DNA of 64,000 nucleotides from Meiothermus ruber DSM 1279 (GCF_000024425.1 NC_013946.1:1364001-1428000), one strand, 5' to 3'. Positions 50,699 to 59,837 are shown, numbered from the stretch's first letter. The notes: generated by a model from the sequence alone, not told the origin. Numbers and translations are program-made.

Positions 50699-51577
50699 TT
50701 AGGCCACCGCCACATTCAGGCGCTGCAGGGCTTTAATCAGACCGCGCCCTACCAGTACGCGGGCCATGTCCTTTTTGTACTCAGCGGAGCCGCGCGCATC
50801 TGGATTGGGGTCGGCGATTTTGCGGGCTTCTTCGGCCGCGGCCCGGATCAGCTCGAGCGTGGGCTTTTGGCCCCGCAGGATTTTCTCCCCCTCTTCAACC
50901 CGCAGGGGCATGTGGGCTACGGCGGTAATGCCGATGCCGGCTTCCTTGATGGTGCCGTCGGGGTTGAGCTCAATCTGTACAGCGGCGGCAGCGGTGGCGT
51001 AGTCGCCCACCTTCCGCTCGATTTTTTCGTAAGCGCCAGAGGTGAGCGCGTTGGGGACAGGAAACCGCACCTCCACCGCCATCTCACCCTCGCCGATGGA
51101 GGTCGCGAAGCTATCTACCAGGAACTGGTCAATGGGCTCCACTCGAGCCCCGCCCTGGCCCTGAATAACCATCTGGGCCCGCGCTGCAATGGCCGCAGCC
51201 GCCCAGTCGCCGGAGGGGTCGTTGTGGCAGAGGGAGCCCACCACGGTAGCGCGGAAGCGCACGATGGGGTCGGCGACCACCATGGAGACATCGCTAATCA
51301 AGTGATACCTGCTTCTTATCTCAGGGCTGAACTCCACGTCGGTGTCCCGCACCAACGCTCCCAGGCAGAGCATCCCATTTTCTTCTTTCATGTAGCCCAG
51401 GTTGGGTAGCTTGTTGATATCAACAAGCACCGCGGGTTGGGCCAGGCGGTAGCGCATGGCCGGGATCAGGCTCTGCCCACCGGCCAGCACGCGGGCGTCG
51501 CTGCCGTACTGGGCCAGATGGCTCAGGGCCTCCTCGAGGGACATCGGACGTTTGTACTCAAAGGCCGCAGGTATCAT
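50699..51577 (-). CDS. coxM: CO dehydrogenase, medium (FAD) subunit
   Basis: 292 aa FAD-binding subunit of the xanthine dehydrogenase type. AAFEYKRPMSLEEALSHLA at the N-terminus, VLAGGQSLIPAMRYRLAQPA (FAD pyrophosphate binding), TVVGSLCHNDPSGDWAAAAI, and the C-terminal cytochrome-like tail VGRGLIKALQRLNVA. AAGGAGG precedes the ATG at 51577; the frame's extension to 51634 is rejected. First gene of the cox cluster, divergent from the mocA-like gene. Confidence 0.94.
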   Translation of the reverse strand: MIPAAFEYKRPMSLEEALSHLAQYGSDARVLAGGQSLIPAMRYRLAQPAVLVDINKLPNLGYMKEENGMLCLGALVRDTDVEFSPEIRSRYHLISDVSMVVADPIVRFRATVVGSLCHNDPSGDWAAAAIAARAQMVIQGQGGARVEPIDQFLVDSFATSIGEGEMAVEVRFPVPNALTSGAYEKIERKVGDYATAAAAVQIELNPDGTIKEAGIGITAVAHMPLRVEEGEKILRGQKPTLELIRAAAEEARKIADPNPDARGSAEYKKDMARVLVGRGLIKALQRLNVAVA

Positions 51578-51702
51578 GCAGTCCAGCCTCCTTTTTGCTT
51601 TTGCAAGCCAGAATAATCTATGTCCTAAACCCACCCAGCAAAGATGTTTAAGCTTACAGTTTGTATCAGTTTTCCATAAGCTGCGATACCTTACGATGGG
51701 CT

Positions 51703-52584
51703 ATGGTGGATGCCATTGTGCTATCGGCTGGGCGGGCCTCGAGGTTCGGGGTGCCCAAATGGTTGCTGCCGGCAGGTGAGGGCCAGGTGCTGCTAACGCG
51801 GGTGCTCGAGCAGGCTGCTGCTGTGGTGGATGGGCGGATCGCAGTGGTGGTGGGGCGCGCATCGAAGGTGACCCGCTACGTGGTGGAGCGCTGGGTGGAA
51901 GCCGCTGGGGGTAGGGTGCACACGGCGCTCAACCGCCATTACCGCTACGGACAGAGCACCTCGCTAAAGGCCGGCATCCGGGCCTTACCGGATGCGGCAG
52001 GGGTGCTGGTTATGCTGGCCGATATGCCGGCGCTCGAGCCGACAAGGCTGGAACGGCTGAGGCAGGCCATACAGGCTCGAGGCCCGTACTCGGTGGCGGT
52101 TGCGGCCAGTCTGCAGGGCCAGGTGCTGCCACCGGTCTACCTGTCGGCCCAGCTTTTCCCGGATATTCAAAAACTCAGAGGGGATCAGGGGGCGCGGGCC
52201 ATCCTGCGGGCCTACGAAGAACGCGTGGAGCGGGTCGAGTGGGGGGCGGGGCCCTGGTTTACCGATGTGGACGACTGGCCGACTTACCGGCATCTGGCTC
52301 ATCAGCAGGGGTGGGCCCTCGAGCGGGGGGGGGTGCTGCCCCGACGGCCTGTGGCCCCGGCCCAGTTCAAAGACAGGGTGGATGCGGCCCTGGCATCGCA
52401 GGAGGTGCCCTGGCTGGCGCCGGGGATTCTACTGCTGCCGTCCTCGGGTGAGGCCTGCTGGCTCGACCTAACCCCGCCCTACCGTGGGGTTAGGAGCCTG
52501 GTGATGGGGCGCGCAAGCACGCCGGAGGCCTACCTGCAACTGCTGCGCAGCGCTGCCCTCGCGGCGCTGGCTTCGGGGGTATAG
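51703..52584 (+). CDS. MobA/MocA-type nucleotidyltransferase, likely molybdenum cofactor cytidylyltransferase
   Basis: 293 aa. The first ~200 residues are a MobA-like NTP transferase: DAIVLSAGRASRFGVPKWLL, AVVVGRASKVTRYVVERWVE, ALNRHYRYGQSTSLKAGIRA and VLVMLADMPALEP (metal-binding Asp). About 90 further residues (ALERGGVLPRRPVAPAQ onward) have no counterpart in E. coli MocA. Form I CO dehydrogenase uses the cytosine dinucleotide form of the cofactor, and the gene diverges from coxM, so MocA activity is the likeliest role. The ATG at 51703 follows TACGAT by five bases; TTGTAT (51661-51666) may be the -35. Confidence 0.75.
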   Translation: MVDAIVLSAGRASRFGVPKWLLPAGEGQVLLTRVLEQAAAVVDGRIAVVVGRASKVTRYVVERWVEAAGGRVHTALNRHYRYGQSTSLKAGIRALPDAAGVLVMLADMPALEPTRLERLRQAIQARGPYSVAVAASLQGQVLPPVYLSAQLFPDIQKLRGDQGARAILRAYEERVERVEWGAGPWFTDVDDWPTYRHLAHQQGWALERGGVLPRRPVAPAQFKDRVDAALASQEVPWLAPGILLLPSSGEACWLDLTPPYRGVRSLVMGRASTPEAYLQLLRSAALAALASGV

Positions 52585-52644
52585 CCGCCCAAAAATTTTC
52601 TCGTCTGATGGCCGCTGCGCTCCTTCTGGCTGGGCCAGACACCC

Positions 52645-52896
52645 CTACCCGGGGTGATAGGCCCTTAAGTGCTCATTAAGTTTTGGATTGGCTACAAAAA
52701 CCTGCTGCAAGCTGGCGTCTAAGCCTTGGTGGTCGCACTTTTGCTGATTTGTGGCGGCCATTTTGCAGAGCTGCCTGTCACAGCCGGAGCACACCTTGGA
52801 GCGTATCCTAAAAAAAGGTGGTTTTGTAAGGAATTTACGAAGCCGGTAAATAGCTTTATTAGAACCGTATGACCGGGGGTTTTTGAATAGGGGCAT
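52645..52896 (-). CDS. Candidate Cys-rich small protein (uncertain)
   Basis: 83-codon frame [20 protein letters not shown] ... with a cysteine cluster [21 protein letters not shown]. It lies in a 317-bp gap between the mocA-like and TPR genes, and its 5' end overlaps the TPR gene promoter. Codons are less GC-biased in the third position than neighbours. No SD or known family is seen. It may be a real small protein of foreign origin, or non-coding. Confidence 0.3.
   Translation of the reverse strand: MPLFKNPRSYGSNKAIYRLRKFLTKPPFFRIRSKVCSGCDRQLCKMAATNQQKCDHQGLDASLQQVFVANPKLNEHLRAYHPG
52834..52862 (+). promoter_or_regulatory. Candidate promoter of the TPR/HD-GYP/GGDEF gene
   Basis: TTTACG (52834-52839), 17-bp spacing, TATTAG (52857-52862), 40 bp before the start codon. 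The rest of the 52585-52833 gap shows no further signal I can support. Confidence 0.5.
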
Positions 52897-52901
52897 GGCC
52901 G

Positions 52902-55544
52902 GTGCAAGATGATCTGAATGGTACAGAAAAAGCTTTGATGCCTGAAGCGGATGTCGCGCTGCTACTATCGGATGCCCAAAGCCAGCTTGGCCTCGCCCCC
53001 ATGCAGGCCGTGCGTCTGGTTGAGCAGGCCCGTAGCCTGGCCCACCAGCAGGGGCAAACCGGCTATGAGGCGCAGGCAACCCTTATTGAGGCCAGGGCGT
53101 ATCTTCGCCTCGGCCAGTTGGCAGCCTCTATGCAGGCAGTTCAGAACGCCCTCGAGCTGGCCGAGCAGGCCCAGGATATGGGTCTCAAGCTCGACGGCCT
53201 GCGTCTGCTGGCTACCGTTTTGCGCGAACAGGGTGAGCTGGATCTGGCCAGCACCTACCTCGAGGAGGCCATTCAACTGGCCCGACAGGGCGTGCAACCG
53301 GCGGCTGAGGCGGACTGCCTGAACCAGCAGGCCGGCATCCACCATTCCCGGGCCGAGTATGCCCAGGCCCTGGATAAGCTCACCCGTGCTCTGGGCATCG
53401 TGCGCACCCTGAACAACCCGGCGGCTCAGGCCAGCTACCTCAACAACATCGGTATCCTGCGCACCGAGCTGGGGCAGTACCCCCAGGCCCTCGAGGCCTT
53501 TCTGGAAGCCTACCAGCTATACCAGCAAGAAGGCCACAGCGCGCGAAACCGCGCAGGCAACCTCGCGTCTATCGGCAACCTGTACATGGAAATGGGCGAC
53601 TTTGCGCAGGCCCACCGATACTACGAGCAAGCCCTGGCTGAGGCCCATCAGTCTAGTGATCGCCTGATCGAGCTGCAGGTCATGCAGCTCATGGCCGAGC
53701 TGGCCTACAAGCGCCAGGACTACCCCCAGGCCCTGGCGCTTTACCAGACCATCCTGCAGGCCAGCCAGCAGCAGGGTTTGGAGCGGATGCAGGCCACTGC
53801 CCTCGAGGGCCTGGCCAAGGCCCAGATGGCCCTGGGGGAGCCCCAGACGGCCACCCAAACCCTGCTGGAGGTCTTGGCCCTGGCGCGCTCGAGCGGCTGG
53901 GGCGCCACCCTTTTGGATGTGCTTTTAAGCCTGGGGGAGGCCTGGCTGGCCCAGGGGGCGCTCGAGCAGGCCCGGGCCTGCGCCCAGGAAGCCCTCGAGC
54001 TGGCCAGCCAGGCCAGGCGTAAACGCAGCACCTACCTGGCCCACCGGCTGCTGGCCCAGATACACAAGGCCGCGGGGGCGTTTGAGACGGCTGTGATGCA
54101 CCTGGAAGAGTACCACCGCCTGGAACGAGAAGTCTTCAACGAGGAGAGCGAGCGCAAACGGCAAACCCTCATCAACCACCTCGAGCTCGAGCGCGCACGC
54201 ACCGAGGCTGAACAGCTACGCCTCAAAACCGAGCTCGAGCGCCAGGCCCGCGAAGAAGCCCAGGCCAAGGTTTTCCAGCGCACCCAGGAGCTCGAGTTCG
54301 CCCAGCTCGAGATCGTCTCGCGCCTGGCCCTGGCCGCGGAGTTCCGCGATGACGCCACCGGTGAGCATACCTACCGCGTAGGGCGCAACGCGGCCCTGAT
54401 TGCCCAGCAGTTGGGCTGGCCCTCCAACGAGGTGGAGATTCTGCGGCTGGCCGCGCGGCTTCACGATGTGGGCAAGATTGGTATTCCGGACGCCATTTTG
54501 CTCAAACACGACCGGCTGACCCCCGAAGAGTACGAAATCGTGAAAGAACACACCACCATCGGGGCGCGCATTCTGTCGGGGGGGCGCTCCCGGCTCCTCC
54601 ATTTAGCCGAAGAAATTGCCCTGACCCACCACGAGCGCTTCGACGGCAGCGGTTACCCCAGGGGCCTGGCGGGTGAAGCCATTCCCCTGCCTGGCCGCAT
54701 TGTGGCTGTGGCGGATGTGCTCGATGCCCTCACCCACGAACGCCCTTACAAAAGGGCCTGGTCGGTAGCGGAGGCCCTGGCCGAGATCAAGCGCCAGAGC
54801 GGGCGCCAGTTTGATCCGGTGGTGGTGGAGGCCTGTCTGGCCGTGTTTGCTGATGCTGCGGTGGGGGTTGAGGAGCACATGCAGCGCCTGGACTCCGACC
54901 TTTCGCTTTCAGTGCAGCTCGAGAAAGCCCAGTTGGGCTGGGGCGTTGGGGAAGTTGAACAGCTCCGCCAAAACTTTGAGCAGCTTCTGGCCGAACGCAC
55001 CCGTGAACTCGAGCAAGCCCGCCGTGAAGCCCAGATGCTGGCCCGCCGAATGGAGCTCATGGCCCACACCGATGTGCTCACCGGTCTGGGCAACCGCCGG
55101 GCGTTTGAGTCCGACCTGGAGAGCGAGGTGACCCGCGCCTACCGGGTGGGCTACCCCCTGAGCGTGCTGGCGATGGACCTCGATACCCTCAAACTGCTCA
55201 ACGATACCGAGGGCCACGAACGCGGCGATGCGCTGCTGCGCACCTTTGCTTTAGCTGTTCAGGAGAGCTTTATGGATCTGGGTCGGGTGTACCGGATTGG
55301 GGGCGACGAGTTCGCGGCGATTCTGCCCTACCTGGATGTCAGCCACCGCAATGAGATCCTTAGCCGCGTAGAAGCGGCGGTCAGGCTTACTCAACAACGG
55401 GGCTTCCCCCAGGCCAGCGTTAGCAGCGGCCTGGCCGCATTGCCTGAGGAGGCCAGCTCCGATGGCGACCTGGTGCGGCTTTCTGATCAGCGTATGTACC
55501 AGGACAAGCTCGTACGCCGGAGGGCTCGAGAGGCCAGCACCTGA
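52902..55544 (+). CDS. TPR - HD-GYP - GGDEF signalling protein
   Basis: 880 aa cytoplasmic protein. About ten tetratricopeptide repeats fill residues ~20-400 (e.g. [20 protein letters not shown]), followed by a long coiled coil (~405-470). The HD-GYP domain has HDVGK at 521-525 and [20 protein letters not shown], i.e. the catalytic set with GSGYP for GxGYP. The GGDEF domain has GGDEF at 800-804 and [16 protein letters not shown]. Both c-di-GMP degrading and making motifs are intact, so net activity cannot be predicted. The GTG at 52902 is uncertain; an in-frame ATG lies 11 codons later. Confidence 0.87.
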   Translation: MQDDLNGTEKALMPEADVALLLSDAQSQLGLAPMQAVRLVEQARSLAHQQGQTGYEAQATLIEARAYLRLGQLAASMQAVQNALELAEQAQDMGLKLDGLRLLATVLREQGELDLASTYLEEAIQLARQGVQPAAEADCLNQQAGIHHSRAEYAQALDKLTRALGIVRTLNNPAAQASYLNNIGILRTELGQYPQALEAFLEAYQLYQQEGHSARNRAGNLASIGNLYMEMGDFAQAHRYYEQALAEAHQSSDRLIELQVMQLMAELAYKRQDYPQALALYQTILQASQQQGLERMQATALEGLAKAQMALGEPQTATQTLLEVLALARSSGWGATLLDVLLSLGEAWLAQGALEQARACAQEALELASQARRKRSTYLAHRLLAQIHKAAGAFETAVMHLEEYHRLEREVFNEESERKRQTLINHLELERARTEAEQLRLKTELERQAREEAQAKVFQRTQELEFAQLEIVSRLALAAEFRDDATGEHTYRVGRNAALIAQQLGWPSNEVEILRLAARLHDVGKIGIPDAILLKHDRLTPEEYEIVKEHTTIGARILSGGRSRLLHLAEEIALTHHERFDGSGYPRGLAGEAIPLPGRIVAVADVLDALTHERPYKRAWSVAEALAEIKRQSGRQFDPVVVEACLAVFADAAVGVEEHMQRLDSDLSLSVQLEKAQLGWGVGEVEQLRQNFEQLLAERTRELEQARREAQMLARRMELMAHTDVLTGLGNRRAFESDLESEVTRAYRVGYPLSVLAMDLDTLKLLNDTEGHERGDALLRTFALAVQESFMDLGRVYRIGGDEFAAILPYLDVSHRNEILSRVEAAVRLTQQRGFPQASVSSGLAALPEEASSDGDLVRLSDQRMYQDKLVRRRAREAST

Positions 55545-55665
55545 AGCGGGCTATCCACCGACTGTCTGGAATTCTCCGGAACTGCCCCTGTTGGAATGGG
55601 CCTTCTTTACCGGGCTGCGCTTGCCTGGCTGGCGCGGGTCTACCTTGTGCGCTAAAGTAGGCACG

Positions 55666-56802
55666 ATGACGCATTACGATGCCCTCATAGTTGGCGCGGG
55701 CATTATCGGCGCCGCCTGCGCGTACCGCCTGGCGGAGCGGGGCCTTCGGGTGGGGGTGCTGGAGATGGCCCCCGCACCCGCCATGGGTTCGACCGGTAAG
55801 AGTGCAGCGGGGGTGCGGGTGCAGTTTACCGAGGCCACCAACATTCTGCTGTCCTGGTATTCCATACAGGAGTATCAAGCGATGCCGGAAGCAGCCTACC
55901 GGCCCATCGGCTATCTGTTTCTGGTGCCGGACTCCCAGTGGGAACAGCACCTGGCGGGGGTGGAGCTGCAGCGCAGCCTGGGGGTACCGGTGGAGGTGCG
56001 CGACCTCGAGGCCGCCCAGGAGTGGTTCAGCTTCTCGCCAATAGCAGCGGGCCTGGAAGCCATCCGGGGGGCCACCTATGGCCCTGCCGACGGTATTGTA
56101 GACCCCCATGGCATCTGCCTGGCCTACCTGCGGCGCGCAAGGGAGATGGGGGCTTTGGTGCATACCGAGACCGAGTTTTGCCTGGCCCAGCCGACCAAAA
56201 CTGGATGGAAGGTGCAGACCCCCAAAGGGTGGCTCGAGGCCCGGGTGGTGATCAACGCGGCTGGGGCCTGGGCGGGGGAGGTGGGGCGACGGGCGGGGCT
56301 GAGTATCCCGGTGAAGCCCGCCCGGCGGATGGTTTTCTGCACCGCGCCCATACCCCAACCCTCCTGGCATCCCCTGACCATAGATCTGTCCAGCGGCTTC
56401 TGGTTTCGCCCCGAGCACGACCGGCTGATTTTTGGCCGCAGCAATCCGGCCGATCTGGGCTTCCACGAAGGGATGGACTGGGGCTGGCTCGAGCCCACCC
56501 TCGAGGTGGGCCTGGCCCGCTTTCCCTGGCTCGAGGGGTGTAACCTCGACCAAAAGGCGAGCTGGTGGGGCTACTACGAGGTTACCCCCGATCACAACCC
56601 CATCCTGGGCTGGATGCCGGGTGTGAAGGGATGGGTCAACGCCTGTGGCTTTTCCGGCCACGGGGTGCAGCAGGCCGCTATGGTAGGCCGTCTGATGGCT
56701 GAGGAAGTAGTGGATGGGCGGGCTTGCAGCTTGAATATAGACGCACTGCGCTATGAGCGCTTTCTGGAAGATGCCAAGACGCGGGAAAAAAACATCGTCT
56801 AG
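55666..56802 (+). CDS. FAD-dependent oxidoreductase (DAO/sarcosine oxidase family)
   Basis: 378 aa. N-terminal dinucleotide-binding motif DALIVGAGIIGAACAYRLAE; GKSAAGVRVQFTEATN is the flavin-linked region; ARVVINAAGAWAGEVGRRAG and the C-terminal NACGFSGHGVQQAAMVGRLM are typical of glycine/sarcosine oxidase and D-amino acid dehydrogenase relatives. The substrate is unknown. The open frame starts earlier (55462) within the previous gene; TAAAGT seven bases before the ATG at 55666 supports this start and a leaderless mRNA. Confidence 0.87.
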   Translation: MTHYDALIVGAGIIGAACAYRLAERGLRVGVLEMAPAPAMGSTGKSAAGVRVQFTEATNILLSWYSIQEYQAMPEAAYRPIGYLFLVPDSQWEQHLAGVELQRSLGVPVEVRDLEAAQEWFSFSPIAAGLEAIRGATYGPADGIVDPHGICLAYLRRAREMGALVHTETEFCLAQPTKTGWKVQTPKGWLEARVVINAAGAWAGEVGRRAGLSIPVKPARRMVFCTAPIPQPSWHPLTIDLSSGFWFRPEHDRLIFGRSNPADLGFHEGMDWGWLEPTLEVGLARFPWLEGCNLDQKASWWGYYEVTPDHNPILGWMPGVKGWVNACGFSGHGVQQAAMVGRLMAEEVVDGRACSLNIDALRYERFLEDAKTREKNIV

Positions 56803-56804
56803 GG

Positions 56805-56833
56805 TTGGCAGGGGCCTGAAAGGATGCTATACT
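56805..56833 (+). promoter_or_regulatory. rpmI-rplT promoter
   Basis: TTGGCA (56805-56810), 17-bp spacing, TATACT (56828-56833): near-consensus. The ~57-nt leader contains CCTCGAGACGAGG, a small hairpin that may take part in L20 autoregulation. Confidence 0.75.
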
Positions 56834-56897
56834 TGCAAGGCTGCCGAGTTGAAAGCCCTCGAGACGAGGCACTTGGGCGGCCAACCAGGAGTAGACC

Positions 56898-57098
56898 ATG
56901 GCTAAGATGAAGACCCATAAGGGCGCCAAAGGCCGTGTCAAGATTACGGCTACAGGCAAAGTGGTAGGCAAAAAGCCGGGGAAGCGCCACCTCAACTGGC
57001 ACAAATCGGGTAAAAGCCGCCGTCAGAAAGGGCGCGACTTTACCTTTTCGAAGGGCGAAGAGCGTCGTGTCCACCGCCTGATGCCCTACGACGTATAA
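56898..57098 (+). CDS. rpmI: Ribosomal protein L35
   Basis: 66 aa, MAKMKTHKGAKGRVKITATG and GKRHLNWHKSGKSRRQKGRD are diagnostic for bL35. AGGAG lies before the ATG. The usual upstream partner infC is not here; the gene begins its own operon from a near-consensus promoter. rplT follows 16 nt later. Confidence 0.96.
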   Translation: MAKMKTHKGAKGRVKITATGKVVGKKPGKRHLNWHKSGKSRRQKGRDFTFSKGEERRVHRLMPYDV

Positions 57099-57114
57099 GG
57101 AGAGGTGATCCAGA

Positions 57115-57462
57115 ATGCCACGCGCCAAAACCGGTGTAGTTCGTCGTCGTAAGCACAAGGCAATCCTCAAACGGGCCAAGGGCTTCTACGGTTTGCGCTC
57201 CAAGAGTGTGCGCAAGGCCCGCGAGACCCTGTTTAGCGGAGCCATGCGCTCCTTCAACGACCGCCGCAAGCGTAAGGGCGATATGCGCCGCTTGTGGATT
57301 GTGCGTATCAACGCGGCTGCTCGCCAGCACGGTCTGAGCTACAGCGTGTTTATGCACGGCCTCAAGAAAGCCGGCATCGAGCTCGACCGCAAGATTCTGG
57401 CCGATATTGCCGTGCGTCAGCCCGAAGCCTTTGCCGAGCTGGTTAACAAAGCCAGGGCCTAG
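57115..57462 (+). CDS. rplT: Ribosomal protein L20
   Basis: 115 aa, [40 protein letters not shown] and [20 protein letters not shown] are typical of bL20. Binds 23S rRNA early in 50S assembly and in many bacteria represses its own operon. GGAGAGGTG precedes the ATG. A strong terminator follows. Confidence 0.97.
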   Translation: MPRAKTGVVRRRKHKAILKRAKGFYGLRSKSVRKARETLFSGAMRSFNDRRKRKGDMRRLWIVRINAAARQHGLSYSVFMHGLKKAGIELDRKILADIAVRQPEAFAELVNKARA

Positions 57463-57479
57463 GCAGCACCGACCTGAAA

Positions 57480-57507
57480 ACCCGCCCTTGTGGCGGGTGT
57501 TTTTTTG
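57480..57507 (+). terminator. Intrinsic terminator of rpmI-rplT
   Basis: ACCCGCC (57480-57486), loop CTTGT, GGCGGGT (57492-57498), then a run of seven T. A classic rho-independent terminator. Confidence 0.9.
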
Positions 57508-57545
57508 CTATGTCGGAACGCAAAAAGGTGGCCGCTGCTGAGTTT

Positions 57546-58838
57546 CTATTCATCCAGCAGAACAGGGTCATCCTTGGCAACAGTCTTTTCCTCGGCCAGC
57601 GAGAGCTTGGCCAGGGTGAGGGCCAGCACATAGACGCCCCGGGCGATATCGTCGGGGGCGGCATACTCGTCTGGTCGGTGGCTGATGCCTTCCCGGCAGG
57701 GAATGAAGAGCATGGCGGTCGGGGCAATCCGGGCCATAAACAAGGAGTCGTGATAGGCCCGACTCACCATCAACTTAAACCTGACCCCAGCCTCGCTGCA
57801 CGAGGCCACCAGGGCTTTGAGCACATCGGAGCCTGCTTTGGCGGGTGGGTCGATGTTGATGATTTGCACGCTGTATTTGATCTCACGCCGGGTGCAGACC
57901 TGTTCGACCCCTTGAATTACGTTGCGGATCACCTGGTCGCGGCGGGATTGTTCGACATCCCGGATATCGATCTCGAGCCTGACCCGGCTGGGCACGCTGT
58001 TGACCGCGTTGGGGTAGACCTCGCAGAAGCCGGTGGTAGCCACGGTGTTGATGCTGCCGCTGTTTTTGGCGAAGGCTTCCACACCCAGAATAATCTCGGC
58101 AGCAGCGCAGAGCGCATCGCGCCGGTCGGGCATCAGGACGGTTCCGGCATGGCCGCCCACCCCTTCCAGGTGAACCCGCAAGGAGGCTGGGGCTGCAATG
58201 GCGGTTACGATGCCCAGCGGGACGCGCTCCTGCTCGAGCACCGGGCCCTGCTCGATGTGCAGCTCCACGAAAGCCGAGTAGTAGCCCTCGGGGAGGGCCA
58301 CGTCTTCCAGGCGGCCCATATAGCCGGCCTCCCAGCGCACCTCCTCGAGGGTGCGCCCCTCCGGGTCTTTGAGCTCGCGCAGTGAATCGGGGCTCAAGAC
58401 CCCGGCCAGGGCCCGGCTTCCCAGGCAGCCAATGCCAAAACGGGTGGGCTCTTCGGCGGTAAAAATCAGCAGTTCAATCGAGCGACGGGGTTTGAAGCCG
58501 CTGCGCTGCAGGGAGCGGATGGCCTCCAGTCCTCCCAGAACGCCCACCGTGCCGTCGTACATGCCGGCATAGGGGATGGCGTCGAAGTGGGAGCCGGTGC
58601 CCACCGCGGGCAGGTCGGGCGCGGAGCCCTCCCAGCGGGCGAAGATGTTGCCCAGGCCATCCTCGCGTAGGTGCAGACCCGCTTCCTCGCACAGCCCCTT
58701 GAGGTAGGCCCGCGCTTCCAGGTCGGGCTTGGTAAAAAGAATGCGGGTAATGGCCGGCTTGGGGGTATCGGAAAACTCGGCCAGGGCCTCGAGTTCGCGG
58801 ACAATTCGTTCTTGGTCTACCAGAGGTCGTACGATCAT
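57546..58838 (-). CDS. M20 amidohydrolase, likely ureidoglycolate amidohydrolase
   Basis: 430 aa Zn/Mn-dependent hydrolase of the allantoate/ureidoglycolate amidohydrolase group. Metal ligands appear in GSHFDAIPYAGMYDGTVGVL, FTAEEPTRFGIGCLGSRALA, FVELHIEQGPVLEQERVPLG, GGHAGTVLMPDRRDA and RAYHDSLFMARIAPTAMLFI. The phrases IAAPASLRVHLEGVGGHAG and YHDSLFMAR resemble plant ureidoglycolate amidohydrolase (UAH) more than E. coli AllC, as I recall them. It lies beyond allE, in line with the last pathway step (ureidoglycolate to glyoxylate, CO2, NH3). GGAG precedes the ATG. Own promoter likely. An N-carbamoyl amino acid hydrolase is the alternative. Confidence 0.72.
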   Translation of the reverse strand: MIVRPLVDQERIVRELEALAEFSDTPKPAITRILFTKPDLEARAYLKGLCEEAGLHLREDGLGNIFARWEGSAPDLPAVGTGSHFDAIPYAGMYDGTVGVLGGLEAIRSLQRSGFKPRRSIELLIFTAEEPTRFGIGCLGSRALAGVLSPDSLRELKDPEGRTLEEVRWEAGYMGRLEDVALPEGYYSAFVELHIEQGPVLEQERVPLGIVTAIAAPASLRVHLEGVGGHAGTVLMPDRRDALCAAAEIILGVEAFAKNSGSINTVATTGFCEVYPNAVNSVPSRVRLEIDIRDVEQSRRDQVIRNVIQGVEQVCTRREIKYSVQIINIDPPAKAGSDVLKALVASCSEAGVRFKLMVSRAYHDSLFMARIAPTAMLFIPCREGISHRPDEYAAPDDIARGVYVLALTLAKLSLAEEKTVAKDDPVLLDE

Positions 58839-58887
58839 GGGCTACTCCAGCAATTTTTAGAAGGCCTGCTTCGGTCGGGCTTGAAAA

Positions 58888-58920
58888 GAATCCATACCGG
58901 ATTCAAAAGACAATCGTCAA
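58888..58920 (-). promoter_or_regulatory. Candidate promoter with palindrome before the UAH-like gene
   Basis: On the minus strand TTGACG (58920-58915), 18-bp spacing, TATGGA (58896-58891). The -10 lies in the inverted repeat GAATCC-ATACC-GGATTC (58888-58904), whose position over the -10 fits repressor control. Confidence 0.5.
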
Positions 58921-58973
58921 TCAAAAATTCCGTGAGTCTGTCTTTTTGAACCCTAGAGCACTCCCTTCGGTCG

Positions 58974-59007
58974 GGTTGTTCCGTCGCTGTCTGGCGACGA
59001 AACAACC
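58974..59007. repeat. Inverted repeat in the UAH/allE gap
   Basis: GGTTGTT-c-CGTCG (58974-58986) faces CGACG-a-AACAACC (58995-59007): 12 pairs and one mismatch, loop of 8. No T run follows in either direction. It may mark the end of the allE transcript or be a second regulator site. Confidence 0.5.
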
Positions 59008-59087
59008 GAATCTGGTATCAGCACGAGAAGTTTACCGCACCCAGCCAAGTGGCCTCCAGCGCCCAGGCCCGGGCAAGGGGGTCTGGG

Positions 59088-59837
59088 TCAGCCCAACAGC
59101 TCGAGCGAGTGGCGGTTGACGTCTTTGTAAATCAGGTACTTGCTGGGTGTTTTGCCCAGCGCCCCAAACCACTGTGGGCAGTAGGAGGCCATCCAGATGA
59201 CATCGCCGGCCTGCACGGTGTACCAGTGGTCGCCCAGCCGGTACACCCCACCCCCCTGGAGGAAGAGCAGGCCGTGTTCCATCACGTGGGTTTCCACCAG
59301 CGACAGGTGGGCGCCAGGCTCGAAGGTCATGGTGTTGACGGCCATATCAAAGGAGGGGTTATCCGGCAGCAGCAGGCGCACCTGCAGGGCCTCGTCGCCC
59401 AGGAGCGGGCTGCTGGGCATCTCGGGCTCATGCCCGAGCACCACTGAGGGCACTTCTACCCCGGCTAAGGCCTGGTAGGGTTTGTCGAATACCACCATCC
59501 GTGCACGCGCGGCGGCCTCGAAGCGGTGGGGGGTGTTGGCTGGCAGGTAGGCGTAGCGGTGGGCCCCCAGGGTATGCCGGGCCTCGCCCACCTCGAGCGC
59601 CACCGCGCCTTCCAGCACATAAGCAAACCGCTGGATGTCCAGCAGGGTCATCTCGCCGCTGCCGCCGGGCTCCATCTCCACCGTGTACATCTTGAAGCGG
59701 GCCCCCAGCTCAGGGGAGATGTGTACGATGCAGGCGGTGTTTTTCCAGCCGGGCAGGGGGGCCCGCACAAAGGTATCGGGGGTGAGGAGGGCGTGGTCGG
59801 GGGCTACGCGGGTACGGGTAAAACCGGTCAGACTCAT
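59088..59837 (-). CDS. allE: (S)-ureidoglycine aminohydrolase
   Basis: 249 aa bicupin. Converts ureidoglycine to ureidoglycolate with release of ammonia. N-terminal cupin: PELGARFKMYTVEMEPGGSG and DIQRFAYVLEGAVALEVG; C-terminal cupin: FEPGAHLSLVETHVMEHGLL (metal-binding His/Glu/His) and GDHWYTVQAGDVIWMASYCP. Matches the AllE/YlbA family in length and layout. It overlaps the allB stop by 4 nt, so they are cotranscribed. Confidence 0.9.
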   Translation of the reverse strand: MSLTGFTRTRVAPDHALLTPDTFVRAPLPGWKNTACIVHISPELGARFKMYTVEMEPGGSGEMTLLDIQRFAYVLEGAVALEVGEARHTLGAHRYAYLPANTPHRFEAAARARMVVFDKPYQALAGVEVPSVVLGHEPEMPSSPLLGDEALQVRLLLPDNPSFDMAVNTMTFEPGAHLSLVETHVMEHGLLFLQGGGVYRLGDHWYTVQAGDVIWMASYCPQWFGALGKTPSKYLIYKDVNRHSLELLG

